From Rhabditoides inermis (lineage: Eukaryota > Nematoda > Chromadorea > Rhabditida > Rhabditidae): a DNA stretch of 64,000 nucleotides. The position numbers and the translations under genes were made by a program. Shown here one piece after another: positions 49,409-58,929 of this stretch. The notes below the pieces were generated by a model that saw only the letters and a program-made list of their open reading frames with translations, was not told the DNA's origin and did no database searches. The stretch covers positions 186,001 through 250,000 of the forward strand of contig CAWZYM010000217.1 of NCBI GenBank assembly GCA_963966185.1. The letters run 5' to 3'. The stretch's first letter is position 1; every line of letters starts with the position of its first letter.

Positions 49409-50167
49409 ATTGTTGTTTCAATATTTGACTGGAAGTTCCCGGCGCTGACGGGCACACTCACCCTCTCCTACTTCATCCACAACGCAGTCCTCACTATACT
49501 GAGGAACCAGAAGAACCCAGAGAATAATGTGAGGAGCTCTGTTTTGCGTGTTCCCGATTGATTTGTGTTTTGTAGGCTCGCGAACTGACGATTGGCTGTC
49601 TAGTCTACTGTGTTTTGCAGATGATCACGGTTCTTCCGCTGCTCATGTACCTCATCCGCGCACAGTTCTGGCCCGGGTGAGTTTCTTTCCCTTCTTTCTC
49701 AGATGTGCTCATTAGTCATTATTATGTGGAGGAGGAGGAGCTATAGTTTGGTTTGTGAGACGGTTGGATTTGATGTTGTTTCGTTTCAGGTTCGGCAGCG
49801 TTTGTGTGCTGAACGTGTTGGTAGTGGCTGTGGCAGTTCTGATTGCCATGTTCTACCCCCATGTCGGAAGCATTCTCAGGTGAGTAGCTGTATGTATTCT
49901 ATTTACAACTGAGTCAGTGCGCTGATGATGATAACGTCATGTTCTATGCCGGCAGTGTTGTTATTAGATAATATATGCTTGCAATTAGAATTTCTATCGC
50001 GTCCTTGTAAATAGAAGTGATGTTGTTGTCAGTCTAGATTATTTTGGTGACGTATGAAAATCATGGTGTTGTTTTGAGATACGTGGGTTCGCTGTCCGGA
50101 CGGGTCTATGTATTCGCACTGCCCTGCCTCGTTCATCTCAAACGACAACATTCTCGGAGGTGTGGAC
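49409..50167 (+). pseudogene. 5'-truncated SLC38A9-like amino acid transporter, running in frame into an APMAP-like exon
   Basis: Exons 49409-49528, 49576-49676, 49790-49879 and 50079-50167 join in phase. The product begins mid-protein ([16 protein letters not shown]), then [40 protein letters not shown] and YVFALPCLVHLK, matching the second half of SLC38A9, a lysosomal arginine sensor/transporter with multiple membrane helices. No start codon or 5' half precedes it: simple repeats do. In exon 2, ARELTIGCLVYCVLQ runs straight into MITV where the family has about 45 more residues, and the joint contains an intron-tail sequence TGTTTTGCAG, so an exon part and intron were deleted with frame kept. 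Exon 4 ends RCGRPLGMR, the hallmark motif of APMAP/strictosidine-synthase-like proteins, whose remaining exons follow at 53,875 with matching phase. Confidence 0.6.
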
Positions 50168-50189
50168 GGCCACTCGGAATGAGGTGATA

Positions 50190-50275
50190 GAGAGAGGGAG
50201 AGGGGGAGAGAGAGCGGGAGGGAGAGAGAGAGAGAGAAAGAGAAAGAAGAGAGAGAGGGAGGGAGGAAAGAGGTC
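50190..50275. repeat. (GA)n microsatellite
   Basis: Simple GAGAGAG/GGGA repeat in the putative intron after the chimeric exon. Confidence 0.9.
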
Positions 50276-50590
50276 TGTCAAAGTCTGTCAAAGTCTCTCT
50301 GCGGGACGCGGACGCCACTCGCCGTGTTCGCGCTGTTCTCGGACGTGCCGGGCTCGGTCGCTTCGTTCGTGCGGATCTCACGTGGATGGAGCGTCAGAGG
50401 GATAAGCAGCTTAGGCACTATGTTTCCATTGTTAACGATGATTGTGGTAGTTACAGGTACTGCGTGCGGGATCTGGAGGTGGGACTGGCCGGACGCGGAC
50501 GGTTCAAGGGAAGCGCGCTCGCTCGGAAGGAGACCTCGGTGGACAAGGAAGCTGGAGGTGGGGGAGTGGGGAAATCTGATGCGGTGATAA
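50276..50590 (+). other. Unassigned open region with one hydrophobic frame
   Basis: One plus frame (50,324-50,587) contains a plausible membrane segment (TMFPLLTMIVVVTGTACGI) that could be the last helix of the SLC38A9-like gene. A second frame is also open. No splice join to the upstream exons gives a clean result, so it is left unassigned. The LINE starts at its right edge. Confidence 0.35.
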
Positions 50591-50606
50591 CCAATCACTG
50601 AATAGT

Positions 50607-51494
50607 ATGTCACGCGATGAACTAAGCATGTCTATAAGTAATACACGTTCTTTAAATCATAAATCCATGTTATCCTTTTCGCATCATTTCTCTCTAAATC
50701 CCAACCAATTAGCTATAATCACTGAGACATGGTTATCCCCAACAGATGCGGTTCCAACTTTTTCTATTAGAACATCTTACTCGGTCTCTCGGTCTCATAA
50801 AGGCGGTGGTGATGTTTTGATATCCGTACCCAACATCTTTCGGAGTAAAATAGTGAAGCAGTTTTCGTGCCGCTCTTTCGACGCGGTCTGTATCACCATT
50901 GGATACGGCGCGAAGGATATGACCATCATAGGCGTTTATCGACCACCTGGGTCCGATGCAAACTTTGTTGGGTCATTCGAAAGTTTTGTGAGTTCGCTCA
51001 CAATATGCGGTTCCCTCGTAGTCGGGGGAGATCTCAATTTCCCTGATGTGAATTGGCTAAACCTCCACGCAACGACAAGTCACGCTAAGAACTTCCTAAC
51101 TATGTGCAGCACTCTCGGTTTATTTCAAGTTGTAAATTTCCCCACTCGAGGTCAAAACCCACTCGATCTCATTTTAACGGATGACAATCAGCTTCTTACA
51201 AGTTTGCGTACAGGAATAGCGTTCAGCGACCATCTCATGGTGGAAGCGGATTTCCGTTGTTTTGACTTACCTGCACCGCGATCAGTGAGAAAAAGTCGTG
51301 ACTTCCGCAAGGCGGACTATGCTGCGATGGAAATCGATCTTAGTTCAGTCAACTGGTTCTCTTTGTTCAATAATTGCGATCTAATAAATGAAATGTACAA
51401 CAGGTTTTGTGATAAGGTTATGACAAGTGTATCCCTAAGAGTTCCTTTAAAATCTGCACAACTATGCGAGTTTCCGATTGGCTTGGAAGATTAA
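50607..51494 (+). CDS. LINE endonuclease domain (APE type), first part of the EN-RT polyprotein
   Basis: 295 codons. The frame shows the AP-endonuclease signatures: an N-terminal NTRSLNHK stretch, ETWLSP, GVYRPPGS, GGDLNFPDVNW and SDHLMVEAD near the end, the expected order for a target-nicking endonuclease. It overlaps the RT frame by 31 bp in the -1 frame. In CR1/Jockey elements endonuclease and RT are normally one protein, so a one-base loss near 51,474-51,480 (between the FP and WL of the usual FPxWL linker) most likely split it. The copy would then not make an active polyprotein. Confidence 0.85.
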   Translation: MSRDELSMSISNTRSLNHKSMLSFSHHFSLNPNQLAIITETWLSPTDAVPTFSIRTSYSVSRSHKGGGDVLISVPNIFRSKIVKQFSCRSFDAVCITIGYGAKDMTIIGVYRPPGSDANFVGSFESFVSSLTICGSLVVGGDLNFPDVNWLNLHATTSHAKNFLTMCSTLGLFQVVNFPTRGQNPLDLILTDDNQLLTSLRTGIAFSDHLMVEADFRCFDLPAPRSVRKSRDFRKADYAAMEIDLSSVNWFSLFNNCDLINEMYNRFCDKVMTSVSLRVPLKSAQLCEFPIGLED

Positions 51495-53383
51495 AGCAAC
51501 GGGTTAGACGAGCATACATAAAACAGAAAAACAGTGGCCTTCAAGATGATATAGTACGGTATAAGACACTTTTGCGAGAGTATAGGCAGAGTCTGGCTAT
51601 GTGTATTAGTGACAGGGAGAGGAATATCCTAAGGTTCAAAAACACGACGCAATATTGGCAATATGTTAAAAACAAGATGGCGCCTCCGCAACCTATTCCC
51701 TCTCTAATAGACTCATCTGGTAGAGTTGTCGATAGCGACAGTGAGAGAGCTTCGCTGTTCAATCAATATTTTGCCTCAGTGTTCACAGTTGACAATAACG
51801 CGCATTTCGATCCACAAATCAATACGCCTATTTCTCACATGCAGGAAGTAGATCTTTCACCCCATGTTGTCTATGAGTATTTCAAAAGAACAAAGCGCAA
51901 ACTAAGTTGTGGGCCCGACGATATTCCCTCTATCCTGTTACAGTCACTCGCTGTTGTACTCGCTCTACCGCTGTCGTTGATATTTAGAGAAAGTATGTGT
52001 ATGAGGAGTGGTACGATTCCAGAATTGTGGAGAAAAAGTATTGTTGTTCCTGTTTTCAAGAAAGGAGACCACTCAAGTTGCACTAACTATAGACCTATAT
52101 CACTTATCTGTTGTACATGCCGCGTTTTGGAGCGTATTATTGTGTATCAAATGCGTAACCATCTTTGGAACAACGATATAATCTCTATAGCGCAACATGG
52201 TTTTCTCAATGGAAGAAGTTGTACAACCAATATGATAGAGTTTGTGGGCTATATTTCGTCAAAACTAGCCAAGAAAACTAATGTAGACTGTATATATCTT
52301 GACGTGAGTAAAGCATTTGATACGGTATGTCATCGCCGTCTGCTTATACTATGTAAACGTTACGGTCTAAACCGAGAAGTGCTGCAATGGTTATTGTGTT
52401 ATCTGAGTGATAGGTCGCAATCAGTACGTATCGGCTCCAGCTGTTCCGAATGGCTACCGGTAATAAGCGGCGTACCACAAGCGTCGGTTCTCGGACCACT
52501 CCTCTTCCTGCTATATATTAACGACCTTGACAGAAACACAATAATTTACAGTGAACATATAGTGTATGCTGACGACATGAAACTTTATATCAGTCATGAC
52601 ATTCCTGATTTCCATAAAAAATTGAATCATGATCTGAATAATGTGAGAAATTTCCTTGCGGATCGACAATTAAAGTTGTCTGTTACCAAATGCGAGGTAC
52701 TAAACTTTGGCAAGAAAAATCCAAGGCACAAATATCAATGCGACAATGTGACTTTGTCCAACGTGGAGGTAGTGCGCGACCTTGGTATCTGGATGACCCC
52801 AACCCTTGATCCTTCCATCCATCTATCAAAGGTCATCCAGAAAGCAAATTGTCGTATCAACACTCTGAGAAGAACATTCACGAAGAATACGGCATTGTTT
52901 CTCAATTTCTATAAAATTTCTATACGGCCTACTCTAGAATATGGATCTGAAATTCTCTGTCATATGAACAAAGGATGTATTAATGATCTAGAAAAGGTGC
53001 AAAGGGCTTTCACTCGAATTTTACTGCCTAAAACACAGTATTCAGTTCGATTATCCTCCCTTTCTCTGGAAACCCTATGGCTCAGACGCATTAAAAATGA
53101 TATTCGCATTGTACATCGCTATCTTTTTGGATATATGAACACGCCGCACATGCCTTTCACACTCATTCCCCGAGATTCACGAGCTGCTTCATTTCGTTCT
53201 AACGGACTCAAAATCACTTATCCCGTCGTAGGCTCTGAGCCAACGTTTGTATCAGCCCGTGTGGTGAACTATTGGAATAAGTTGGACCGCTCAACCGTTT
53301 GCCATCACAGTAAGAACGATTTCAAAATCGCCCTAAATAGGTTTCTTATGCTTCACTCACTTGACGACCCCACTAGGCTTTAG
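51464..53383 (+). CDS. LINE reverse transcriptase, second part of the EN-RT polyprotein
   Basis: 639 codons from the first ATG in this frame. Reverse transcriptase blocks are in order: YRPISL, GFLNGRSCTTN, YLDVSKAFDTV with catalytic Asp280, SGVPQASVLGPLLFLLYIND, and YADD at 368-371. In the PQG block the usual Gly is Ala (PQAS). A C-terminal region with LWLRR and NYWNKL motifs is typical of these elements. There is no RNase H domain. The frame is intact for its whole length, so the copy is fairly young apart from the frame break with the endonuclease. Confidence 0.88.
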   Translation: MRVSDWLGRLKQRVRRAYIKQKNSGLQDDIVRYKTLLREYRQSLAMCISDRERNILRFKNTTQYWQYVKNKMAPPQPIPSLIDSSGRVVDSDSERASLFNQYFASVFTVDNNAHFDPQINTPISHMQEVDLSPHVVYEYFKRTKRKLSCGPDDIPSILLQSLAVVLALPLSLIFRESMCMRSGTIPELWRKSIVVPVFKKGDHSSCTNYRPISLICCTCRVLERIIVYQMRNHLWNNDIISIAQHGFLNGRSCTTNMIEFVGYISSKLAKKTNVDCIYLDVSKAFDTVCHRRLLILCKRYGLNREVLQWLLCYLSDRSQSVRIGSSCSEWLPVISGVPQASVLGPLLFLLYINDLDRNTIIYSEHIVYADDMKLYISHDIPDFHKKLNHDLNNVRNFLADRQLKLSVTKCEVLNFGKKNPRHKYQCDNVTLSNVEVVRDLGIWMTPTLDPSIHLSKVIQKANCRINTLRRTFTKNTALFLNFYKISIRPTLEYGSEILCHMNKGCINDLEKVQRAFTRILLPKTQYSVRLSSLSLETLWLRRIKNDIRIVHRYLFGYMNTPHMPFTLIPRDSRAASFRSNGLKITYPVVGSEPTFVSARVVNYWNKLDRSTVCHHSKNDFKIALNRFLMLHSLDDPTRL

Positions 53384-53629
53384 TATATCGCGTGAATACT
53401 ATCAGTAATTGTAGTGTCTCGTAGCAGGCTTTCCCTGCTCTCACCTTTCAGCCTGCTTTCTACCGGGAGCGCGTGTCTCACACAAGCACCCTTTGGGTGT
53501 CTCTGAGGGGCGCGCTGCAGTCTAGCCTTGCGGAGATCGTGGAACTGAGCTGTTCGACTCACGGCCGTCCAACCCATTTCCATATCCCCATTTAGTGCTT
53601 GACTGTTTTTATGGATAAACAATTATAAA

Positions 53630-53828
53630 AAAAGAGGGGCAGGAGAGAAAGACAGGAGAGGGGGCAGGAGAGAGGAGAAAGAAAAGAGAGAATATTGGAG
53701 AAAAAGAGAGAGGGAGAGGGGGGAGGAAGAGAGAGAGGGACGGAGAGAGGAAGAGGAGGGAGGAAAAGAGAGAGGGACGGAGAGAGAGGGGGAGAGAGAG
53801 AGAGGGACGAGGAGAGGAAGAGGGGGGA

Positions 53829-53863
<35 letters not shown>
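53630..53863. repeat. (GA)n-rich tract
   Basis: Purine-rich simple repeat between the LINE and the next APMAP-like exon. Open frames in it are artefacts. Confidence 0.9.
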
Positions 53864-53868
<5 letters not shown>

Positions 53869-53874
53869 TTGCAG

Positions 53875-55558
53875 GGTGCACGAGAATGGCGACCTGTATG
53901 TGATCGACGCCTACCTCGGCCTCTTTGTAGTCTCGTGGAAGAACGGTGAGTGACTTTCGAGAGAGACTAAGCGGGGGATGCGCTCGAAACACTCTCACTC
54001 CCTTCCTCCTTGCAGAGACTGTCCGCCAGTTGTTCCTCGCCCACGCCCCCATCATCAACGACGATCGCGCGCCGCCCCCTCGGTACGATACCACATCACT
54101 CACAGTCAATCACTATGTCACTGACAGCTTTTCTGACTGTTCCTGACAGCGTCCGAGAGTGACCAGAATAGGGAGATCAGTAGCACTTGTGTCACTATCC
54201 ACACGAGAGGCTGAGGCATCATCAGACTGTATTTGCTAACCCCGGACTGGAATATGCAATTTCTGATTCAGCTACCTAAACGATCTGGACTTCTTGCCCG
54301 ATGGTTCGATCGTCGAGTGCAACTCCTTTTCTTTCTCTCATTTCTCTCTTCCCTCCTCTCTCTTTTCTTCACTATCTCCCTCTCTCTCTCTCTCCTCTCA
54401 CCCTCTGTCCCTCCAGCTACTCCCCCTCTGCCCGCCGTTTCTCCCTCCTGGTGGATGCCCTCCCCGGATATCCGGACAACATCCGTCTCGCCAACGACGG
54501 CCAGCTATGGATCCCCATTGCCGCAATCAGAACGAAGGTTCGTTGTTATTATGCTAAAGGGCCGTGCAGACTAAACGCGAACGCAAAACGCGCGCGTTTG
54601 CGTTTCAAGATTTTGTAGGACCAACCACTGGCTGAAACGCAGACCGCTGGCGGTTGAGTTTCTGAAACGCCGGTGAGAACCCGGTGAACCCGGCGTTTCG
54701 CGACTGAACGTCAATGAACATCACTCTATATTTGAAATGATCTAATGTTTTAATAGACCTAATATTGTTTTGTTATTTGATTGAACAGTGCAAATACGAA
54801 ATAAAGTGCAATGTGGTCATAATTTTTTTTACAAAATCATCGTAAAAGTGCTCACACTTTGATACGGCTTGATATAGATGACAAAATTCGCACTGAAATG
54901 ACTATAAAAAGTTGAAGTTTGAAAAAATAACTCATTTTTGTTCAAAAAATAGCGAACTCATGCTAAAAACGCGCGCATTCGAGCGTTCATCGAAGTTGGA
55001 TCTCGATAAACGCAGACGCAGGGTGCAAAACGCAAACGCAAACGCGATAGAAACGCGCGCGTTTGGTCTGAACACGTCGCGCGTTTGCGTTCGCGTTTCA
55101 GTCGACATCGGCGTTTTGTGAAACGCGCGAATTTCACTTTTGGTCGTGCGTTTCGCGTTTGCGTTTAGTCTGGACGGGCCTTAACTTTTTTATCCAATTC
55201 ATTTCTGGAGGACAACTGGCTGGCACAGCGCCCTCAGCTCCGCGCCCTTATGACCAAGATAGATCAGTCCATGTGTAGGTAGATCAACGCAATCTCTAGA
55301 TCCTCACTCCGCTCTCCCTACAATTCGTCGTCGACCTCTTCACTCAGCGCTACGGACTCGTGCTTAAGGTGAGTGCATCGCTCCGCCCACCATGACCCCG
55401 CCCCTTTGCAGTACGACTTCGAGACGGGTGAGATGAGTGAGTCGTGGCACGACGCGACGGGGGCTGTGTCGGACATCTCTATCGCATTGGAGGACGGCAG
55501 GGGACATCTGCTGCTCGGAAACGACGCCAACTACTACATCGCGAGGGTGACCGCATAG
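53875..55558 (+). CDS. APMAP/strictosidine-synthase-like protein, internally shortened
   Basis: Continues in phase from CGRPLGMR at 50,167. Exons 53875-53945 (NGDLYVIDAYLGLF), 54016-54082, 54272-54316 (YLNDLDFLPDGSIV), 54417-54537 (LPGYPDNIRLANDGQLW), 55211-55278, 55300-55368 (QRYGLVLK) and 55412-55558 (stop). The order of blocks matches APMAP, a membrane-anchored six-bladed beta-propeller with hydrolase-like fold. Two oddities: between the third and fourth exon about 85 residues of the propeller are missing, replaced by a CT-rich 100-bp intron; and the splice phase between 55,278 and 55,300 does not close with any GT donor I can see (one base out). An alternative start ATG at 53,864 would give an APMAP protein without its N-terminal anchor. 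It is probably a decayed or chimeric gene rather than a normal one. Confidence 0.6.
54558..55181. mobile_element. PIF/Harbinger-like MITE, 624 bp
   Basis: Inverted terminal repeats of about 30 bp: AGGGCCGTGCAGACTAAACG at the left and its near-perfect complement at the right. Flanked by the 3-bp duplication TAA (54,555-54,557; 55,182-55,184), the size and sequence (TWA) typical of PIF/Harbinger. Subterminal regions are filled with CGCGTTTGCGTTT repeats in both orientations. There is no transposase frame, so it is non-autonomous. It sits in an intron of the APMAP-like gene. Confidence 0.85.
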
Positions 55559-55620
55559 AAACAAAGCAGCAATCAATCTCCCATCCCCTCATTATTCACT
55601 TCGCGTAATATACAATAACT

Positions 55621-55626
55621 AATAAA
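55621..55626 (+). terminator. Poly(A) signal AATAAA for the APMAP-like gene
   Basis: AATAAA 63 bp after the stop codon. The stretch 55,630-55,996 shows no further gene. Confidence 0.6.
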
Positions 55627-55996
55627 TTATTTGTTTTGTTCTTGTCGCTGGCTAAAGAATTTGATGAACTCACTCCTTGATGTTCAAGTCAGTCTCTTCG
55701 AAACACCCGTCGAAACGATCTTTGATACGCCTTCTATCAAACAGTGTGTTTCGCAGGCGTTTTGAAGGGATTGTATCAAAGAGAATGGTTACATCTTTAT
55801 AATATCCTTTCTGAATTGATCACACTTTCAACTCGTTGAAATAAGGATGCCGTCATTGTGTTGTGTGTGGGCGGTGTCTTCCTGTTCCCTCCCAGTCATG
55901 ACATATCCTGGCAGCAAATACACATTCAAACAGGACGGAGAATTCAACACAATATTCGAGGCGTTAACAGATAAACGAGAGTACGTCTGCCAGTCT

Positions 55997-57632
55997 TCAT
56001 ATCTCTCCCTCCACCCACTGTCGGATGATAAGGTGGATCGCGCCTAGGGGCGGAATGTAGCGGAGATTCTGACGCTCCTCCTTCACTCGGGTCATACCCT
56101 GCAAAAGACACATACTGTACTAATCACAATATCAGCTCTCATTCCCCATCATAGGTTTATAAAAACTGAAACGTCTTGATCGTATTCTTCCTAACATTTT
56201 CCTTGTCCCACTCACCTTGATAAACGGGTCCTTATCCGTGTTCTCGAGAGTCTCTCTCACCGCATCCCGACTGAACCACCGCGCAGCCTCCAACTCCTCT
56301 AGACAGATGTGAGATGTCAATCTGCAACCGTGTGCCCAACTCTCCTCTTCTCCTTTCGCACCACGCCTGTCATTCCCAAAATGAGACACTTTACTCGGTA
56401 TACACTATCATACTCTCGTTTGGTGCTTACCTCTCCCTCTAACACAGTATCTACTCTCTCCCTCACCTTGTCTCCCATGTCGGCAGTGGCCAGATGGGAG
56501 CACATGAGAGAGCTGTCGGACATGGACCACGCCTGTGTCAGGGGCAGAGAGCACACCTCTGCAACCAATCCTTTCCTCTCTCCTCTCCTCTCCTCTCACC
56601 TATGCACACTACTCCCGCCGCTGTGTCGCACGAGCAGCCCCTGTGTCGCACGAGCAGACAGTGGGAGTCGGCGGCGTTGCGGACGAGGGTGATGGCGACA
56701 GGAGAGAGGGTGGGGTAGTAGACCCGTGCGCACTGCAGACACTCCGCGCCGTGCTTCGACTGACGCATCTTCAGGGCAGCCGCGCACTCCGGACAGCGGC
56801 GGTAGATTCGCGACCAGCGGGATAGCGACTGCATCTGCAGAGGGATAGAGAGTGTGAGAGATACAGAGAGGGGGGAGGAGAGAGAGAAGGAGGAGGGGGA
56901 GAGGGGAGATAGGAGAGAGAAGTACCCTGGCGAGGAGGTTCCTCTGTCGCTCCTCCTGCATAGTCAGCATCGCCATTCGCACGTCCATGAACCGACCGCC
57001 CAGCGACTCCGCCAGACCCTTTATCACCTAAAAATGTTATAAAATAGTTTAACAGCCTTAAAACCTAACTTCAGTGCACCAAATTGAATTAAAACACTAA
57101 AAAAAAACTCCATAGAAAAGAGTCTGGTGCTCTACCGACTGAGCTAACCGGGCTCCATCGTGATTCTGTCGTAATAGCTGATCGGTCAGACGAAGAAATC
57201 GAGAAATGTAATCGATGAAAAACTCACATCATCGATTCTAATAGGAGAATCATCCGGCAAGGGAGCCGTCTTGACAGTCGTTCCAAATAGGGCGATCTGA
57301 GAGTAACGCATACGAGGGAAGAGCGATGACCACCCACGTCGTTTCCGTTGGGGCCGTCGACAGCGTCTAGCAGGCAAGAGTTCTGCATCTCCACCAGCAA
57401 ACCGTACTCGGCCAGCTTCGCCTTCAACTCTGCAATCAATCGAATCAATGAATCATTCCCACAATGATAACCATGGTCTAGAAGGGTGATGTTGTTCCTA
57501 TCCTTAGCCACCAACGGCCGCCGCCTCGTCGGATCAATCAACAAAGAAATCATACTTGCGGCATCGTGTGCGGCGTCGTGCGGCGTCGTGTATCTTCCAG
57601 TAGTCGAGGAGCTTGACTCGGTCGAGGTACTT
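55997..57632 (-). pseudogene. NUDT12/NudC-like NADH pyrophosphatase lacking the Nudix box
   Basis: The N-terminal Nudix-associated domain is spread over 57632-~57590 (KYLDRVKLLDYWK), ~57572-57472 (MISLLIDPTRRRPLVAKD), 57429-57338 and 57296-57228 (IALFGTTVKTAPL). Then come 57027-56926 (LGGRFMDVRMAMLTMQEE), 56834-56600 with the zinc ribbon CPECAAAL..CLQCARVYYP, 56558-56467, 56296-56216 (ELEAARWFSRDAV) and 55997-56098 (IPPLGAIHLIIRQW, stop). The family removes NMN from NAD(H) or NAD caps using GX5EX7REUXEEXGU. That box should lie between LLVR and SLM, but the exons there are separated by a 41-bp intron and join in phase without it. A 17-bp direct repeat (CTGCTCGTGCGACACAG twice) marks the spot. 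The first N-terminal pieces also differ in frame by one base across a GCCGCACGAC repeat. It is most likely a dead or neofunctional copy. Confidence 0.68.
57117..57153 (-). pseudogene. 5' half of a tRNA-Lys(CUU)
   Basis: On the minus strand GCCCGGTTAGCTCAGTCGG and TAGAGCACCAGACTCTT reproduce the acceptor 5' strand, D arm with intact A box, and anticodon stem up to CTT. After the anticodon the sequence turns into unrelated DNA with a T9 run; T arm and B box are missing. It lies in an intron of the NUDT12-like gene, same strand. It could be a tRNA-derived insertion (SINE head) or a deletion remnant. Confidence 0.75.
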
Positions 57633-57639
57633 CTGGGAG

Positions 57640-58739
57640 GCGGAGATGGGAGGAGGGGAGGCAGTGGAACAGAGGCGGGCCGACACACCCGCCCACGCAG
57701 TCAGCAATCGCATACAGGGACTGCAAACACACTCTTATTCTGACACAAACACACATGCACATCTATATAGCATTTATATCGCACACTCAACCACAACAAG
57801 AACAACCACTTCTCGCGGAACAGTTTCCATTTCAGCCACTATGATGAATTGATAACGACGTCATTTCCAGTTTCACGCACGTGATCAAAACGATTCCTAA
57901 TCACAAACACACGATATTACGTAATTAGAGGCTACTTGTACTGACTTATCCCGCGCGCTTTGAGTTTGAAGCGAGAAACAGAGAGTTCGCATTTGGACGA
58001 GGAGTAATGTTTGTCTCGGGCGTCGACAGGACAATCGCGGAGGCCCCGCCCCATCTGTTTGTGAGAGAGGCGAATAGCGGGCGCGCGCCGCAATCATTGG
58101 TGCGCATTAGGAGTTTGAATGAAAATGGAATTTTGTGAAACAAAACTTAAGAAAATGACATATATTATCTTTTAAAAGTAGTTGGCTTGTACTGAAACTG
58201 AGGAGAGGGAGAAGAGGGAGTGAGATCAGTTTATAAATGATTCACTATCTTCGACTTCAATATCACCTCACCCCACTCTCACCTAATAAGACATAGAAAA
58301 TCACTTAGCTACAACATCCAAATCTACATTCAACATTCAACGACTACAGTTTAATGCGATTACTTCCTCGAGTGAAGCCAACCTTACCTGCCTGCTGTTC
58401 TTTCTCCCTCTCTGCCCGGTTGTCCCTGTGGTATCCTCCCCGGCAGGAGTCGCCCCTCCTCCCCCGACTCGCATACGTCCGCTCTGCTGGTGAATGCGCT
58501 TCTCTTGCTTTAGTTGCTACGCTCAAGCTCCGAGAACACACTGTGACTGAGTGACTGTTCTCCTGAAAATAATAGAAGTGAAGTGTGAACATCATCGTTT
58601 CATACACCCTCGTTTTCTCGCACCGAAAACAGACCCGAAAATTGACCTACGACTACGACTTCCGAATAAACATTTGATTTTGATTTGAAAACAGAGTGGT
58701 TGTGTCAGTGCTTCTCTCTCCTCGCTCTCCTCTACCCAC
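57640..58739. other. No secure gene; possible N-terminal exons of the NUDT12-like gene
   Basis: A minus-strand frame at 57,670-57,720 (SLYAIADCVGG) may be another exon of the NUDT12-like gene, and an open frame from 58,143 (starting MFHKIPFSFKLL, mitochondrial-leader-like) could be its start, but no clean splice chain was found. 58,344-58,607 has an open minus frame without recognisable domain. The remainder is AT-rich or CT-rich. Confidence 0.35.
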
Positions 58740-58929
58740 CTGCAGTCGCTGGGATCCTTTTTGCGATGCGTGTTGTCTTGCTGCATAGGAATCATCGAAG
58801 GCGCTTCTGCAACGGCATCATACACCACCTCTCCCCGATACCCGCCCCACCATCGGGTAGCTGTCCACTCGGTCTCGCCTTGGGCGGAGTTGTTGTTCTC
58901 GCTGCCAGAGTACTCGTATTCCGCCTCGT
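58740..58929 (-). pseudogene. Orphan exon of a MIG-15/TNIK-type (GCK-IV) kinase linker
   Basis: A 190-bp exon with both splice borders (acceptor TGTTGCAG, donor GTGGGTAG) encodes DEAEYEYSGSE, the conserved acidic EYEYSGSE motif found just after the kinase domain in MIG-15/TNIK/MINK, then a low-similarity Trp/Gly stretch. No kinase domain or CNH domain lies within the window, and the next minus-strand open block hits a stop in the required phase. It is most likely a dispersed exon. Confidence 0.5.

Larger units (their letters stand above)
50600..53625 (+). mobile_element. CR1/Jockey-type non-LTR retrotransposon
   Basis: It holds an endonuclease frame and a reverse transcriptase frame (listed separately) and a 240-bp 3' end containing CAAGCACCCTTTGGGTGTC-type stem sequences, ending in AACAATTATAAAAAAAG. 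No nucleic-acid-binding ORF1 precedes the endonuclease, which begins almost at the edge of unrelated sequence, so the copy is probably 5'-truncated. I could not find a target duplication. It lies in sense orientation within the intron between 50,167 and 53,875. Confidence 0.85.

Noticed and set aside
51446..51494. Possible programmed -1 frameshift joining endonuclease and RT frames: a T-TTA-AAA slippery heptamer sits in the right phase at 51,446-51,452
   Set aside because: Related elements make one continuous protein, and the usual FPxWL linker can be read as FP in the first frame and WL in the second, which points to a single-base loss near 51,474 instead. The heptamer is plausible by chance in AT-rich sequence. 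An alignment to an intact copy of the same element would decide.
55847..56047. 66-codon plus-strand ORF between the APMAP-like and NUDT12-like genes
   Set aside because: Overlaps the last exon of the NUDT12-like gene in antisense and has no recognisable domain.
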